A DNA stretch of 64,000 nt from Chryseomicrobium excrementi (lineage in GTDB: Bacteria > Bacillota > Bacilli > Bacillales_A > Planococcaceae): contig NZ_PCGR01000004.1 in NCBI RefSeq assembly GCF_002798305.1, forward strand, positions 186,001-250,000, given 5' to 3'. The first letter of the stretch is position 1; each line of letters begins with the position of its first letter. This document shows, in pieces, positions 32,586 to 42,572 of this stretch. The translations under genes and the position numbers were made by a program. The notes beneath the pieces were generated by a model that saw nothing but the letters and a program-made list of their open reading frames with translations, was not told where the DNA came from and searched no databases.

Positions 32586-35500
32586 ATGAATCAAAAGAAA
32601 TCAAATGAAACCGTTGTGGAGCGCGAACAGCGGATTCGCGGCCACTGGAACGAATATCAAACGTTTCACCAGTCTGTCCAGCAAAGAACAGATGCAAAAC
32701 CATTTGTCTTTTATGAAGGACCGCCTACTGCGAATGGTCTTCCTCACGTCGGCCACGCTTTTGGTCGCACTGTGAAAGACGTCGTATCTCGCTACAAGAC
32801 GATGCAAGGCTATTATGTAGAACGTAAAGCCGGTTGGGACACCCATGGTCTTCCGGTAGAACTGGGTGTGGAGAAGCAACTGGGCATCTCAGGTAAGCAA
32901 GCTATTGAAGAGTACGGAGTCGCTCCTTTCATAGAACGCTGTAAAGAAAGTGTCTTCACCTATGAGAAAAGATGGCGACACTTCACTGAAGAACTCGGCT
33001 ACTGGGTCGATATGGACGATCCGTACGTGACACTGAGCAATGACTACATCGAAAGTGTCTGGTCGATCTTGAGTCACGTGCATAAGGAAGGGTACCTCTA
33101 CAAAGGACACCGCGTCTCCCCATATTGCCCGAGCTGCCAGACGACACTGAGCTCACATGAAGTGGCACAAGGCTACAAAGACGTCAAAGACTTGTCCGCG
33201 ACCGTGAAGTTCCGTTTGGCGGAGCAACCTGGCACAGCGTTTCTTGGTTGGACGACCACCCCGTGGACGCTACCAGCAAATGTCGCTCTCGCTGTTAATC
33301 CTGACCTGACGTATGTTCAAGTTACTCATCAAGACGAGCAGTTGGTAGTAGCAAAAGATTTGGTGGTTAAACTCTTTGGCGAGCATGCAGTCATCACGAA
33401 AGAGTTTCAAGGGAAAGAACTAGTCGGAACTCGCTATCTTCCTCCTTTTGATGCAGTCTCCGTGGAGAATGGGCACGTCGTGCTAGCTGCTGATTTTGTC
33501 ACAGCAGAAAGTGGTACGGGAATCGTCCATTTGGCTCCTGCTTACGGGGAAGATGATTATAGAGTGACACAAGCGAATGGCTTGTCGTTCGTCAATGTCG
33601 TAGGACTTGACGGACGCTACACACAAGCATTCCCGGATCTAACTGGTGTCTTCGTAAAAGACGCAGACGTCTCCATCATCCAGATGCTAGCTGCTAAAGG
33701 ACTGTTATTCCACAAAGAGAAATATGAGCACAGCTACCCGTTCTGCTGGCGCTGTGACTCCCCGCTTCTCTACTATGCAACTGACAGCTGGTTCATCCGC
33801 ATGACGGCTCTTCGTGATCAATTACTGGATGCGAACAGTAAGGTGGACTGGTATCCAGAGCATATCAAAGAAGGAAGATTTGGAAAGTTTCTAGAAAACG
33901 TCGTCGACTGGAACATCGGTCGCAATCGTTACTGGGGAACGCCACTCAACGTCTGGTCGTGTGAGGACTGCGGTCATGAAGTAGCTCCAGGAAGTGTGGC
34001 TGAGTTACAAAATTTAAGCACGACACTGATCTCAGATACGGTAGAGCTTCATAAACCGTACATCGATGAGGTGACCTTACACTGTCCGAGTTGCCAAGGT
34101 ACGATGCACCGGACTCCAGAAGTAATAGACGTCTGGTTTGATAGTGGTTCGATGCCATTTGCTCAGCACCACTACCCGTTCGAGAATCAAGAGAAGTTTC
34201 ACCAACAGTTCCCGGCAGATGTGGTCATCGAAGGCATTGACCAGACGCGTGGTTTCTTCTACAGCTTGCTTGCGGTCTCTACGCTGATGACCGGAAAAGC
34301 TCCGTATAAATCCGTGTTGTCTCTCGGGCATGTGTTAGATGAACATGGCCAGAAGATGTCGAAGAGTAAAGGGAACGCACTCGATCCGACGGAGTTGATG
34401 CACACCTACGGAGCGGACGCGCTACGTTGGTCGTTCCTTGTAGACAGCTCCCCTTGGAATCCAAAACGTTTCTCGACCAAGATTGTTCAAGATGCGAAAT
34501 CGAAAGTAGTGGACACGCTCGACAATACGTACAAGTTTTATTCTCTTTATGCGGCCATCGATGATTTTGACTACGACGCGGCGAACACAGGTAACCGGAC
34601 ACTTTTAGACCGCTGGATCTTATCTCGCCTGCATAGTACTATTCAAGTAGTGGTCGGCTCAATGGATGACTACCAGTTCACCGCTGCGACACGACAGCTT
34701 GCGACGTTACTAGATGAGGTCAGCAACTGGTATGTTCGTCGCTCTCGCACCCGGTTCTGGGCAAGTGGTATGTCAGATGACAAACGCGCCGCGTTCTCCA
34801 CACTTTATGAAGTGTTGACGACTATAGCTCGTCTACTTGCTCCTTTTACTCCTTATGTGGCAGACGACCTGTATGAAAAACTGACTTCCACAAGCGTGCA
34901 CTTGGCCGACTATCCGAAGAGTGATGCGTCACTCATCGATTCCTCTCTTGAACAGTCGATGAAACAAGTTTTGCAAATCGTTGAACTGGGTCGCAGTCTT
35001 CGCAATGCAACTGCTTTGAAAACGAAACAACCGCTAGCTCGCCTTGTAGTTAGTTTAGGAGAGAACGTGACACTTGATGACGCAGCGATGACCATCGTGA
35101 AAGACGAACTGAACGTGAAATCAGTCGAGCGCACGGATTCGCTAAGTGAGTACTTCAGCCTACAAGCGAAGGTCAACTTTAAGACAGCAGGAGCCGTTTT
35201 CGGAAAGAACGTCAATGCACTTAAACAAATGGTCGAGAGCCTTTCTTCGGAAAGCCTTCAGAAATTGATGGAGACTGGTTCATTGCAAATGGACTTGGAC
35301 GACACAGAGTATACGCTGCTACCGGAGCATGTTTTGGTAGAAAAAGAAGTTCGAGGAGGATTTGTGCTCGCTGAAGACTCTGGTGTTTCAGTGTTGCTAG
35401 AAACAACCTTGACACCTGGGCTTGTAGAAGAAGGCTATGTACGGGAATTGATCCGTGCGGTTCAAGATAAACGCAAACAGCTCGACCTTCCTCTCGAAGT

Positions 35501-35678
35501 CTACGTGGACTTATGGGTCGACGGTACTGCTGATTCGGCGGTTATCGTAAAACGGTTTGAATCATTACTTCGCCAAAATGTATTAGTGAACACTCTGCAT
35601 GTGACGACACTTCCTGAAGAGACTCCTTCTGTTGAGGTGGCGTTTGGGGACGATACCGTCACTGTTGGAATCAAGTAA
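32586..35678 (+). CDS. ileS: isoleucyl-tRNA synthetase, long (IleRS2-like) form
   Basis: 1030 residues from the ATG nine bases after AAGGAG (an ATG six bases earlier is too close). HIGH motif as HVGH near residue 52, KMSKS at about 590, editing-domain motif [12 protein letters not shown], and the zinc-binding pairs YCPSC and CEDCG. It is about 100 residues longer than the B. subtilis-type enzyme, and the pattern [15 protein letters not shown] and absence of a C-terminal zinc finger fit the eukaryote-like IleRS2 group, which is known for low mupirocin sensitivity. This subtype call is inference. Controlled by the Ile T-box. Confidence 0.95.
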   Translation: MNQKKSNETVVEREQRIRGHWNEYQTFHQSVQQRTDAKPFVFYEGPPTANGLPHVGHAFGRTVKDVVSRYKTMQGYYVERKAGWDTHGLPVELGVEKQLGISGKQAIEEYGVAPFIERCKESVFTYEKRWRHFTEELGYWVDMDDPYVTLSNDYIESVWSILSHVHKEGYLYKGHRVSPYCPSCQTTLSSHEVAQGYKDVKDLSATVKFRLAEQPGTAFLGWTTTPWTLPANVALAVNPDLTYVQVTHQDEQLVVAKDLVVKLFGEHAVITKEFQGKELVGTRYLPPFDAVSVENGHVVLAADFVTAESGTGIVHLAPAYGEDDYRVTQANGLSFVNVVGLDGRYTQAFPDLTGVFVKDADVSIIQMLAAKGLLFHKEKYEHSYPFCWRCDSPLLYYATDSWFIRMTALRDQLLDANSKVDWYPEHIKEGRFGKFLENVVDWNIGRNRYWGTPLNVWSCEDCGHEVAPGSVAELQNLSTTLISDTVELHKPYIDEVTLHCPSCQGTMHRTPEVIDVWFDSGSMPFAQHHYPFENQEKFHQQFPADVVIEGIDQTRGFFYSLLAVSTLMTGKAPYKSVLSLGHVLDEHGQKMSKSKGNALDPTELMHTYGADALRWSFLVDSSPWNPKRFSTKIVQDAKSKVVDTLDNTYKFYSLYAAIDDFDYDAANTGNRTLLDRWILSRLHSTIQVVVGSMDDYQFTAATRQLATLLDEVSNWYVRRSRTRFWASGMSDDKRAAFSTLYEVLTTIARLLAPFTPYVADDLYEKLTSTSVHLADYPKSDASLIDSSLEQSMKQVLQIVELGRSLRNATALKTKQPLARLVVSLGENVTLDDAAMTIVKDELNVKSVERTDSLSEYFSLQAKVNFKTAGAVFGKNVNALKQMVESLSSESLQKLMETGSLQMDLDDTEYTLLPEHVLVEKEVRGGFVLAEDSGVSVLLETTLTPGLVEEGYVRELIRAVQDKRKQLDLPLEVYVDLWVDGTADSAVIVKRFESLLRQNVLVNTLHVTTLPEETPSVEVAFGDDTVTVGIK

Positions 35679-35685
35679 AACTAAT

Positions 35686-35720
35686 TCGCTAGAGGATTCA
35701 ATTCCTTTAGCGATTTTTTT
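35686..35720 (+). terminator. terminator after ileS
   Basis: TCGCTAGAGGA pairs with TCCTTTAGCGA and is followed by seven Ts. Confidence 0.9.
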
Positions 35721-35771
35721 ATGTTCACTAATTGCGTATACTAGAGAAAATACTGGAAATGAGGATTGGCC

Positions 35772-36281
35772 ATGACTGCTCCACTTACCCTTGAGAGAAT
35801 CGAAGATGTTTCCTTTAGTCTAGCTGCTTTGACTGAGTTATTGATTGATGTCGTGAATGACGGCGCCTCTATCGGCTTCTTGCCCGGATTGTCTGAGGAA
35901 GAAGCTACGGCTTATTGGAAATCGGTTTGTAGTGAGCACACTTTGCTTTTCGTGGTGAAGCAGGAGGACAAAATCGCTGGGACCATCCAACTGCATCTGA
36001 CGACTAAACAAAATGGTCTTCATCGCGTCGAAATCGCCAAGCTGATGGTGTCCCAAGCTTACCGCCGAAGAGGAATCGCACGTCTTCTAATGGAACATGC
36101 GGAAACGACTGCGAAAGAACTTGGCAAGACCTTGATTGTATTAGATACGCGCGAAGGGGATCCATCGAACCTTCTGTATCGCTCTTTAGGTTACATACAA
36201 GTTGGCAAGATTCCCATGTTTGCGAAGTCAGATGACGGGAAATTTGATGCTACAGTGATTTATTATAAGTTGCTAGAGTAG
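35772..36281 (+). CDS. GNAT family N-acetyltransferase
   Basis: 169 residues from the ATG behind GAGGATTGGCC (a TTG two codons earlier is less likely). Motif A is IAKLMVSQAYRRRGIARLLMEHAE, and the fold ends LYRSLGYIQVGKIP. Resembles acetyltransferases of the RimI-like small GNAT group. Substrate unknown. Confidence 0.85.
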   Translation: MTAPLTLERIEDVSFSLAALTELLIDVVNDGASIGFLPGLSEEEATAYWKSVCSEHTLLFVVKQEDKIAGTIQLHLTTKQNGLHRVEIAKLMVSQAYRRRGIARLLMEHAETTAKELGKTLIVLDTREGDPSNLLYRSLGYIQVGKIPMFAKSDDGKFDATVIYYKLLE

Positions 36282-36292
36282 CAGACTTCCAT

Positions 36293-36712
36293 CTAAATTT
36301 TCTCTAGCCTTTTGAATTTCTTGTCATAGCGAGCTCTATCAATAAGCTCAGGTCGCCATTTGTTAACCAAGTCTTCTCGATCTGCTTTTTCAAATGCCTT
36401 AATGATTTTCTTTAATTGAGAGTTATAGGGATATTCAAGATGTTTACCAATTTCAAGGCCCTTTTCGAAAGAGGCCGCGGCTTTGCTAAACTCTTTTAAA
36501 TCATAATAAAGATAGCCAATCTTGATCCAACCACTGCCTATAATACCTTCTGCGTAATAAGTTGAAGTGGTCATATGGCTCTCTAAAAATTGAGCTGCCT
36601 TTTCCTTTTGTAAGGTCACCTCCCAAAACCATGCTTTCCTTAATGCTCTTTCATACTTCTTAATTTCATATTTTTCTTGTCGGTGTACTTTAAACTGCTT
36701 GAGCCAAGTCAA
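36293..36712 (-). CDS. TPR-like protein
   Basis: 139 residues from a TTG start, AAGGAGGTGCTGTC upstream. Helical repeats with the TPR-like pattern YYDLKEFSKAAASFEKGLEIGKH, basic overall, no membrane segment. Downstream of the kinase-like gene, 17 bases apart, so one transcript. Function unknown, perhaps protein-protein contact. Confidence 0.6.
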   Translation of the reverse strand: MTWLKQFKVHRQEKYEIKKYERALRKAWFWEVTLQKEKAAQFLESHMTTSTYYAEGIIGSGWIKIGYLYYDLKEFSKAAASFEKGLEIGKHLEYPYNSQLKKIIKAFEKADREDLVNKWRPELIDRARYDKKFKRLEKI

Positions 36713-36729
36713 GACAGCACCTCCTTCTA

Positions 36730-37254
36730 TTAATTAGAACTTTTTCTTTTCTCCAGCTCTAATAAAAACTTATCAAGTTCATGAGGTTTACGAAAATGAA
36801 ACACGCGCTTTTCTAATGGAAGCTCCTGAAGTCGTTTTAGGATATGTGGCGTCTTAGTTTCAGGAAAATTCCATATGTATTTCATGAACTCTAAATCAAA
36901 TCGTTCCGGGCATCCTTCTGCCATGTCAGGACGCACTTGATTGCGGTACCTTAAAACGCGTCGTAACGCTCGACTAATGCAAATCACTCGATGAAAATCG
37001 AGAAAAACCACAGTATCGGCTTCTTTCAACCGGACTTCAAGAGTTCCTCCGTAATTACCATCAATGATCCATGCGTCCTTTTTCAAAACTTCAAGTTGCA
37101 TCTGTTTTTGCTCTTCTTTGGAAACTTCCTGCCATCCCGAGCGCCAATTCATCTGATCCAAATGATAGAGTGGAATATCCAATACCAATGCCAGTTTCTT
37201 TGCAAAAGTTGATTTCCCTGCACCGCTCGATCCAATCACAACAATTTTTTTCAT
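36730..37254 (-). CDS. P-loop kinase-like protein (FlaR/topology modulation family)
   Basis: 174 residues, ATG after AAAGGTGG. Walker A GSSGAGKST (about 8-16), LDQMNW and WIIDGNYGGT (nucleotide/substrate loop), then RALRRVLRYR. This matches the adenylate-kinase-like family annotated as topology modulation protein in Bacilli, probably a small-molecule or nucleotide kinase. True substrate unknown. Confidence 0.78.
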   Translation of the reverse strand: MKKIVVIGSSGAGKSTFAKKLALVLDIPLYHLDQMNWRSGWQEVSKEEQKQMQLEVLKKDAWIIDGNYGGTLEVRLKEADTVVFLDFHRVICISRALRRVLRYRNQVRPDMAEGCPERFDLEFMKYIWNFPETKTPHILKRLQELPLEKRVFHFRKPHELDKFLLELEKRKSSN

Positions 37255-37411
37255 AAGACTATTCCACCTTTGTTTTGCAATTGCCACGTATACTAGAGAG
37301 TTCTTTATACTACTTTATCTATTTTGAATTGTATACTTTCCATTACTATCCCATTCAAAAAAGAATTTCCTGTATAATCGATTACAAATCATAAATAATT
37401 TGAGGTGACTC

Positions 37412-37885
37412 ATGGAACTCTCACGACCTATTAAGTCTTTAAAAATCTACCGAGAATATTTACTTGGAAGCCTTGCCGATGTTACACAGGAACAAGCTGA
37501 ACATATTCCTAAAGAGTTTCGAAATAACATTCGCTGGAATCTGGGACATATGTATGTTGATGCTTATTTGTGGATCTTTAGTTTGACCGGTGAGGCCGAA
37601 GAAACAATCACCAAGTGGAACTCTTGGTTTGGATACGGAACTACACCTAATGACTTTACTGAGGAAACTCCAAGTTTTGAGGAATTAAAAAAATTATTGA
37701 TTTCTCAAGTAGAGAACTTGGAGGAACGATATGGAGATCGTCTGGACAAAGTGTACGCTCCTACAAAATACGAAGGCTATACAACCATCGGAGATGTCCT
37801 GATGCGAGTAGCTTTTCATGAGGGTCTTCATTTTCAAACTATCGCTCATTTGAAACGATTTTCATCAGATGTTGAACAACATTAA
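37412..37885 (+). CDS. DinB family protein
   Basis: 157 residues after GAGGTGACTC. Metal ligands of the four-helix DinB fold are in place: His in WNLGHMYVDAYL (about 46) and HEGLHFQTIAHLKR near 132-136. A divalent metal site and a thiol-dependent transferase role are typical of the family; the substrate cannot be named. Second DinB protein of the window (other at 10911). Confidence 0.8.
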   Translation: MELSRPIKSLKIYREYLLGSLADVTQEQAEHIPKEFRNNIRWNLGHMYVDAYLWIFSLTGEAEETITKWNSWFGYGTTPNDFTEETPSFEELKKLLISQVENLEERYGDRLDKVYAPTKYEGYTTIGDVLMRVAFHEGLHFQTIAHLKRFSSDVEQH

Positions 37886-37909
37886 TTTCCCATAAAAATT
37901 AAAATTCAT

Positions 37910-37938
37910 TTGAAAATTTTTGTAAGTTCTTTTATACT
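37910..37938 (+). promoter_or_regulatory. promoter of ABC-F leader
   Basis: TTGAAA (37910-37915), 17 bases, TATACT (37933-37938), a near-consensus vegetative promoter. The transcript starts about 230 bases before the ABC-F gene. Confidence 0.75.
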
Positions 37939-37966
37939 CATCTTAACTCACAAGAAGGGATGATGG

Positions 37967-38032
37967 ATGGTCGATGATTTCTTAATTCTATTTTATACGT
38001 CAAAATGTATACGCATTTTTACGACAAAATAG
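37967..38032 (+). CDS. 21-codon leader peptide upstream of ABC-F gene
   Basis: ATG at 37967 preceded by AAGAAGGGATGATGG, encoding MVDDFLILFYTSKCIRIFTT plus Lys, TAG at 38030. It lies in the leader between promoter and attenuator hairpin. Its sequence includes arms of a hairpin (CTATTTT with AAAATAG), so ribosome stalling within it could change the fold, as in leaders of Vga/Lsa/VmlR-type genes. Expression is inferred. Confidence 0.5.
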   Translation: MVDDFLILFYTSKCIRIFTTK

Positions 38033-38093
38033 GATGAGTCTGACCATTTATAACCCTTTACGATCTGTAAAGCTTATTTATGTTGCCATACTG

Positions 38094-38125
38094 TCCTTCT
38101 GCCATTTCGGCGGGAGGATTTTTTT
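38094..38125 (+). terminator. attenuator terminator in ABC-F leader
   Basis: TCCTTCTGCC pairs with GGCGGGAGGA (two G-U pairs) around ATTTC, followed by seven Ts. It lies between the leader peptide and the ABC-F start, where it would stop transcription unless an alternate structure forms. Confidence 0.7.
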
Positions 38126-38174
38126 GGTCGAAACTGCGTATACATACAACTCACCCGTATTGGAGGTATTATGT

Positions 38175-39635
38175 ATGCCGATTGAACTTACAAATCTAAC
38201 ATTTACTTATGATGTTTTGGATGCGCCTTTATTTGAGGACGTCTCCCTCACCCTGAACGATGACTGGCGGCTTGGACTCGTGGGACGCAATGGCCGTGGC
38301 AAGTCCACCTTGCTCAAGTTGTTGATGCAAGAGCTTGAGTATGAAGGAGAGATTCGTACCAATTTAGAATTTGTCTACTTCCCTCTCGCTATACGGAATT
38401 CCGACTATCCGGCTTTTCTTGCCCTCGATGAAGTGATGCCAGTCGAGCAGTGGCAGCTAGAACGAGAATGTCAATTGCTTGGAATGGATAAAACAATCTT
38501 ATGGCAACCGTTCGCGTCTCTTTCTGGAGGCGAGCAAACGCGCGTAATGCTCGCCGCGCTGTTCTGTGAAGAGAGCCGTTTCGCTTTGCTCGATGAGCCG
38601 ACCAACCACTTGGATATCTCCGGACGAGAGCAGCTAGCCTCGTATCTCGAGAAAAAGAAAGGCTATATCGTTGTCAGTCACGACCGGCAGTTCCTTGACC
38701 GTGTGACCGACCATACATTAGTCATAGAACGGAGCCAAGTAAAGCTCTATCAAGGGAATTTTTCTACGTACGAATCGCAAAAGCAACGTCAAGACCAGTT
38801 CGAGCTGGATCAAAACCGTGCGCTGAAATCAGAAATTGCTCGCATTGAAAAATCTGCTCGTGAAAAAGTTGACTGGGGATTGGAACGCGAAAAGCCATCT
38901 GGCAATGATCCGTTCGGAAATGCGATTGCTAAGCGGATGATGAAGCGAGGCAAAGCGATTGAAAGACGCACGAACGCTAAGATTGAGGAAAAAAAGAGCT
39001 TACTCAAAAATATTGAGAAAATCGATGACTTGACCATCACGCCAGTCACCAGCCACAGAAATCCGGTGATGCGTGTGAAGAACCTAACGCTCTCTTATGG
39101 AGACAAAGTCTTGTTTGAACCGATTTCCTTCGAATTGTATCAAGGGGAACAACTCGCCATTGTGGGGCCAAACGGTTCCGGCAAGACGACGCTCATGAAT
39201 TACCTACAAATTGGCGCAGCAGAATTAGTCGTAGAAGGTGAAGTCTTGATGCCTCAAGGTGTCTCTACAAGTCATGTCTCACAAACCGCAAGGCACTCAG
39301 GTACTTTGCAACAGTTCGCAGAAGCCAACAATCTCGACTATACGTTGTTCCTAAACAACCTGCGCATACTGGGATTCACACGAGATGTGTTCCACGTCCC
39401 GATTGAAGAGATGAGCGAAGGACAAAAGAAAAAAGTTGAGCTCGCCAAGTCTCTCGGGACACCAGCAGAGCTCTACTTATGGGATGAACCATTGAACTAT
39501 TTGGATGTCTACAACCAGCAACAGATTGAGAAGATGATCAAAACCTTCCAACCTACTGTACTGTTCATTGAGCACGACCGTACCTTTGTGGAGCGGGTGG
39601 CAATTCGTGTGATTGAGTTGAAGCAACTAAATTAA
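38175..39635 (+). CDS. ABC-F ribosomal protection protein (Lsa-like)
   Basis: 486 residues from the ATG eight bases after GGAGG; in-frame codons upstream belong to the leader. Two ATPase domains without membrane helices: Walker A GLVGRNGRGKST and VGPNGSGKTT, signatures LSGGEQTRV and MSEGQKKKV, Walker B ALLDEPTNHLD and LWDEPLNYLD. The linker (about 190-300, basic, with REKPSGNDPFGNAIAKRMM) and motifs resemble Lsa(A)/Vga-class proteins that protect ribosomes from lincosamides, streptogramin A and pleuromutilins. Family and resistance type are inferred from the pattern. The attenuator leader supports drug-induced expression. Confidence 0.8.
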   Translation: MPIELTNLTFTYDVLDAPLFEDVSLTLNDDWRLGLVGRNGRGKSTLLKLLMQELEYEGEIRTNLEFVYFPLAIRNSDYPAFLALDEVMPVEQWQLERECQLLGMDKTILWQPFASLSGGEQTRVMLAALFCEESRFALLDEPTNHLDISGREQLASYLEKKKGYIVVSHDRQFLDRVTDHTLVIERSQVKLYQGNFSTYESQKQRQDQFELDQNRALKSEIARIEKSAREKVDWGLEREKPSGNDPFGNAIAKRMMKRGKAIERRTNAKIEEKKSLLKNIEKIDDLTITPVTSHRNPVMRVKNLTLSYGDKVLFEPISFELYQGEQLAIVGPNGSGKTTLMNYLQIGAAELVVEGEVLMPQGVSTSHVSQTARHSGTLQQFAEANNLDYTLFLNNLRILGFTRDVFHVPIEEMSEGQKKKVELAKSLGTPAELYLWDEPLNYLDVYNQQQIEKMIKTFQPTVLFIEHDRTFVERVAIRVIELKQLN

Positions 39636-39645
39636 GTTATAACAC

Positions 39646-39704
39646 AACCCCAGGGATTGCCTCACGCATCGAGTTCGCTTGATACTGAGACAATCCTTGG
39701 GGTT
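39646..39704 (+). terminator. large hairpin after ABC-F gene
   Basis: AACCCCAGGGATTG pairs with CAATCCTTGGGGTT; an inner arm CTCA/TGAG extends it. A short T tract follows. Likely terminator. Confidence 0.7.
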
Positions 39705-39895
39705 TGTTTAGCTATACTATTTCCTCCCACACACTCATTTTCTTTATATTTACATATATAGTCTGTATTTACTATCCCATCTAAAAAATAAATTTCAAAT
39801 TTAGTTAGTGGCATGTGATAGATTTAAACGAACAGCTCGAATGTATCAGTGAACGGATTTTTCGCGAAAAAAGCGTCTCAACAACGAGGTGAACT

Positions 39896-40411
39896 ATGGA
39901 ACAGCACATCATCAATCAACTGAAGAACCAGAAAGAACAGGGCATCTCGCTTGTCCTAGATCAATATGGTGGGTTACTGAAACACATCGTAACGAAGTAC
40001 ATCGGGGGCCACCCCCAAGAAATCGAAGAATGTGTGGCTGACATCGTCATTGCCGCTTGGTACCATATCGACGACTTCGACCCGCAACGCAACTCACTCA
40101 AGAACTGGTTAGCGGTCATCGCCAAATTCAAAGCTATCGACCGTTTACGAAAACTGCAACGAGCTGGGCAGCAAGATGAGCTGTCTGATCAAGTGCCAGC
40201 AACAGCGACGCAGTCGATCAACTGGCAAGAAGTGCTCGAACAGCTTTCCCCACAGGAACAGCGCATCTTCAAACGCTACTACTTTGAAGGATCATCAGCC
40301 CGAGAACTCGCAACCGAGTACGAAGCCAAAGAATCTTGGATTCACAACAAGCTCTCACGGAGCCGCAAAAAGTTACGCACATACTTTCAACAGGAAGAGG
40401 GATCGCAATGA
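39896..40411 (+). CDS. ECF-type RNA polymerase sigma factor
   Basis: 171 residues. Sigma-2 region (about 25-95) with ECVADIVIAAWYHIDDFD and the DIVxAAW pattern, and sigma-4 (about 110-160) ending RELATEYEAKESWIHNKLSRSRKKL. It belongs to the ECF branch often paired with DUF4179 anti-sigma proteins, and the next gene is exactly that, overlapping by four bases (ATGA). A possible promoter TGAACG/CGTCTC lies upstream at about 39850-39878, with slightly long spacing. Confidence 0.87.
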   Translation: MEQHIINQLKNQKEQGISLVLDQYGGLLKHIVTKYIGGHPQEIEECVADIVIAAWYHIDDFDPQRNSLKNWLAVIAKFKAIDRLRKLQRAGQQDELSDQVPATATQSINWQEVLEQLSPQEQRIFKRYYFEGSSARELATEYEAKESWIHNKLSRSRKKLRTYFQQEEGSQ

Positions 40412-41391
40412 GCCTTTATAGCGACTTTAACGATATCGAAGCAGACATCACTTCACAAAACCAAGAACCACTGACAAAACTCGAAAAGAAACGCATCGCA
40501 AAAACGATTCATACAAAGTTATCCCCAGCTAAAAAACGTGGTGGCTTCATTGCAGCATCCGTTGCCGGTATCGCCTTGAGCGCCATCGTCATCACGAGCC
40601 CGACCATCGCCAACATGCCACTAGTTGCAGGTCTTCTTGAAGACTGGATCCCTGGCGAGGAGCAAGATTTCACAGCTTACAAAAATCCGATTGGCATCAC
40701 CGCCACTACTGCTAACGGCGAATTAACGTTGAACGAAGTGATTGTGGATTATGACAAACTGTTGATAAGCTCGACTTTAATCAAAGCGGATGACTTTGAG
40801 TATTCGCATAAGTATCAAGTGGTACCGGATATCTATATCGATGGACAGAAAGTAGAGGTAGTGAATACAAGTGCACAGTCTATTGAACAGAACTCCTCGA
40901 TGTTCACGGTCTATAGCGAGGTTACCTTAGCTGCTCCTCTCGATTCTTCTGAACTAAATCTTGAGGTGGTCTATGAGCGCTTGCTAACGGATAGCGAGTC
41001 TGATCCAATTGACGGTGTAAAGCTTTTTGAAGCATGGACATTCGATGTGACGGCGAACCAATTGGCTGTTCAAGAAGAAACCATTGTTAGTACACCCGCT
41101 ATCACGGTTCCGACATCTGATGAAGGAAGTTTTGTCATCGATAAAGTCGTTCGAACACCGATTTCGACAACTCTTTACTTCAGCGGTTCGTCAGAAGGCA
41201 CCGCATTAGATATTCAGTTAGTGGATGCTGAAGGAAACGTCTACTCATGGGACATGGCGTCTCATGAAGACGACGGTAGCGGAATCTTCTCTTTCTCTGG
41301 GGCTTCTTTTGTGGATAAAGAACTAGCCGTGCAAGTTCGAGACATGACTACTGGGGACAACATTGGGGATAAAGTTATCCTTCCTGAATAA
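40408..41391 (+). CDS. DUF4179-like anti-sigma factor
   Basis: 327 residues, ATG overlapping the sigma stop. Residues 1-45 are a charged cytoplasmic segment, followed by one helix (about 47-66; GGFIAASVAGIALSAIVI), then an extracellular domain with GITATTANGELTLNEVIVDYDKLLISSTL, the hallmark opening of DUF4179. This family acts as membrane anti-sigma factors. The signal sensed is unknown. Confidence 0.82.
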   Translation: MSLYSDFNDIEADITSQNQEPLTKLEKKRIAKTIHTKLSPAKKRGGFIAASVAGIALSAIVITSPTIANMPLVAGLLEDWIPGEEQDFTAYKNPIGITATTANGELTLNEVIVDYDKLLISSTLIKADDFEYSHKYQVVPDIYIDGQKVEVVNTSAQSIEQNSSMFTVYSEVTLAAPLDSSELNLEVVYERLLTDSESDPIDGVKLFEAWTFDVTANQLAVQEETIVSTPAITVPTSDEGSFVIDKVVRTPISTTLYFSGSSEGTALDIQLVDAEGNVYSWDMASHEDDGSGIFSFSGASFVDKELAVQVRDMTTGDNIGDKVILPE

Positions 41392-41395
41392 CACA

Positions 41396-41434
41396 AAACC
41401 AGGACAACTCGTCATGAGATGTCCTGGTTTTTTT
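41396..41434. terminator. bidirectional terminator
   Basis: AAAACCAGGACA pairs with TGTCCTGGTTTT, T-run on both sides; convergent genes. Confidence 0.88.
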
Positions 41435-42572
41435 AATTCATAAAATCTCGTTTTATTTCTCGTTTCCAGATAAGCCAAGCTAAAACGATGATGACCACTA
41501 CGAACAAACTTGTAGCTAGCGGCGTTAAAAGTGGAGCGTTCCATAAAAGAATCATATCCCGAATCAGATATGTAGAAACCCCTGCAATCATCACGAAGAA
41601 CAACAAGATTTGCGTACCAATTAATACCACGGCATTTGGCGCGATGGTAGATAAGCTTAGTGATAGAACAGCCACTCCAAAGGCGAACAACACAATCAGG
41701 CCGATGGATAACAGCATGTACTGAAGAAACGTCATGTCATACCAATGATCGTACCAACCGAATGACGATAAAGGTAGTTGCAAATGGCTCGCCGTCCCGT
41801 TCGTCCAATAAAGAGCCATATAAACTGCCACTAATGTCACTACTAAGGTAGTTGTTGCAGCAAGACTTGCCCACCACTTTGTCCGGTAAACATTTCTGCC
41901 GTGTTGAGAACTGTATTGAAGGGGAACCAGTTTCGCTCGTGTATCACGGAAATAAACAAGCGATAACAGAATGGCTACATTGATCCAGATAATAATCGCC
42001 ATATTCGTCTTGTAGTCTTTAAAATTCATGGTGACAGTATCTGAATAGAAACTGTACACCTCGTTATCTATGCGATTTTGAAAATACTCTTTCTGTGCAC
42101 CTGTATTTTGAGCGACTTGAGCTGCTAAAGAATCTGCTTGAAACTCGTAGTTCTCAATCAAGCCCTCCCAGCCTTGAAGTTCCCACAAAATCTGCTCTCC
42201 CTTACCGTAGAGTAACTGGTCAAAGTACTCGGAAAGACCTTCTTGCGCATCGTTATAGGCGACAAGATCTTCATAGTTCGCAAGATTTAATTCTTCGGCT
42301 TCAGGATCATTTGCTACAAGCTCGTCTGCGATTTTCACGCGGTCTTCATACATACTTTTAATTTCTTGTAACTCTTCTTCACTAATTTCTGCTCCGTACA
42401 AAGGAATCAACTTTTGTTCGATAGCAAAAACATCTGTTTGAGGTCGTCCATTTGGAAAATGCTCCAGATGGAAACTCAACAATAAGTTGAACAGTAGAAA
42501 ATTCACTACTCCAAGTAGAAGGAGAAGCTTCCATGAAAAAATCTTTTTGAATTCTAACCAAAACAACTGCAT
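41433..42572 (-). CDS. ABC transporter permease
   Basis: 379 residues. An N-terminal helix (about 15-32), a large extracellular loop rich in acidic residues (about 35-185), then five helices ending with the basic WKREIKRDFMN. The layout (helix, outside loop, helices) is that of ABC-2-type permeases with a long external domain. The start is the ATG right after TAG of gene 42573. Partner of the permease 42573 and ATPase 43810. Confidence 0.8.
   Translation of the reverse strand: MQLFWLEFKKIFSWKLLLLLGVVNFLLFNLLLSFHLEHFPNGRPQTDVFAIEQKLIPLYGAEISEEELQEIKSMYEDRVKIADELVANDPEAEELNLANYEDLVAYNDAQEGLSEYFDQLLYGKGEQILWELQGWEGLIENYEFQADSLAAQVAQNTGAQKEYFQNRIDNEVYSFYSDTVTMNFKDYKTNMAIIIWINVAILLSLVYFRDTRAKLVPLQYSSQHGRNVYRTKWWASLAATTTLVVTLVAVYMALYWTNGTASHLQLPLSSFGWYDHWYDMTFLQYMLLSIGLIVLFAFGVAVLSLSLSTIAPNAVVLIGTQILLFFVMIAGVSTYLIRDMILLWNAPLLTPLATSLFVVVIIVLAWLIWKREIKRDFMN

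Noticed and set aside
32973-34602. Several long frames on the minus strand inside ileS
   Set aside because: Shadows of a highly coding, GC-rich gene; no ribosome sites and no recognisable products.
38034-38174. 47-codon N-terminal extension of the ABC-F frame
   Set aside because: It overlaps the attenuator hairpin and has no good ribosome site; the ATG at 38175 follows GGAGG.
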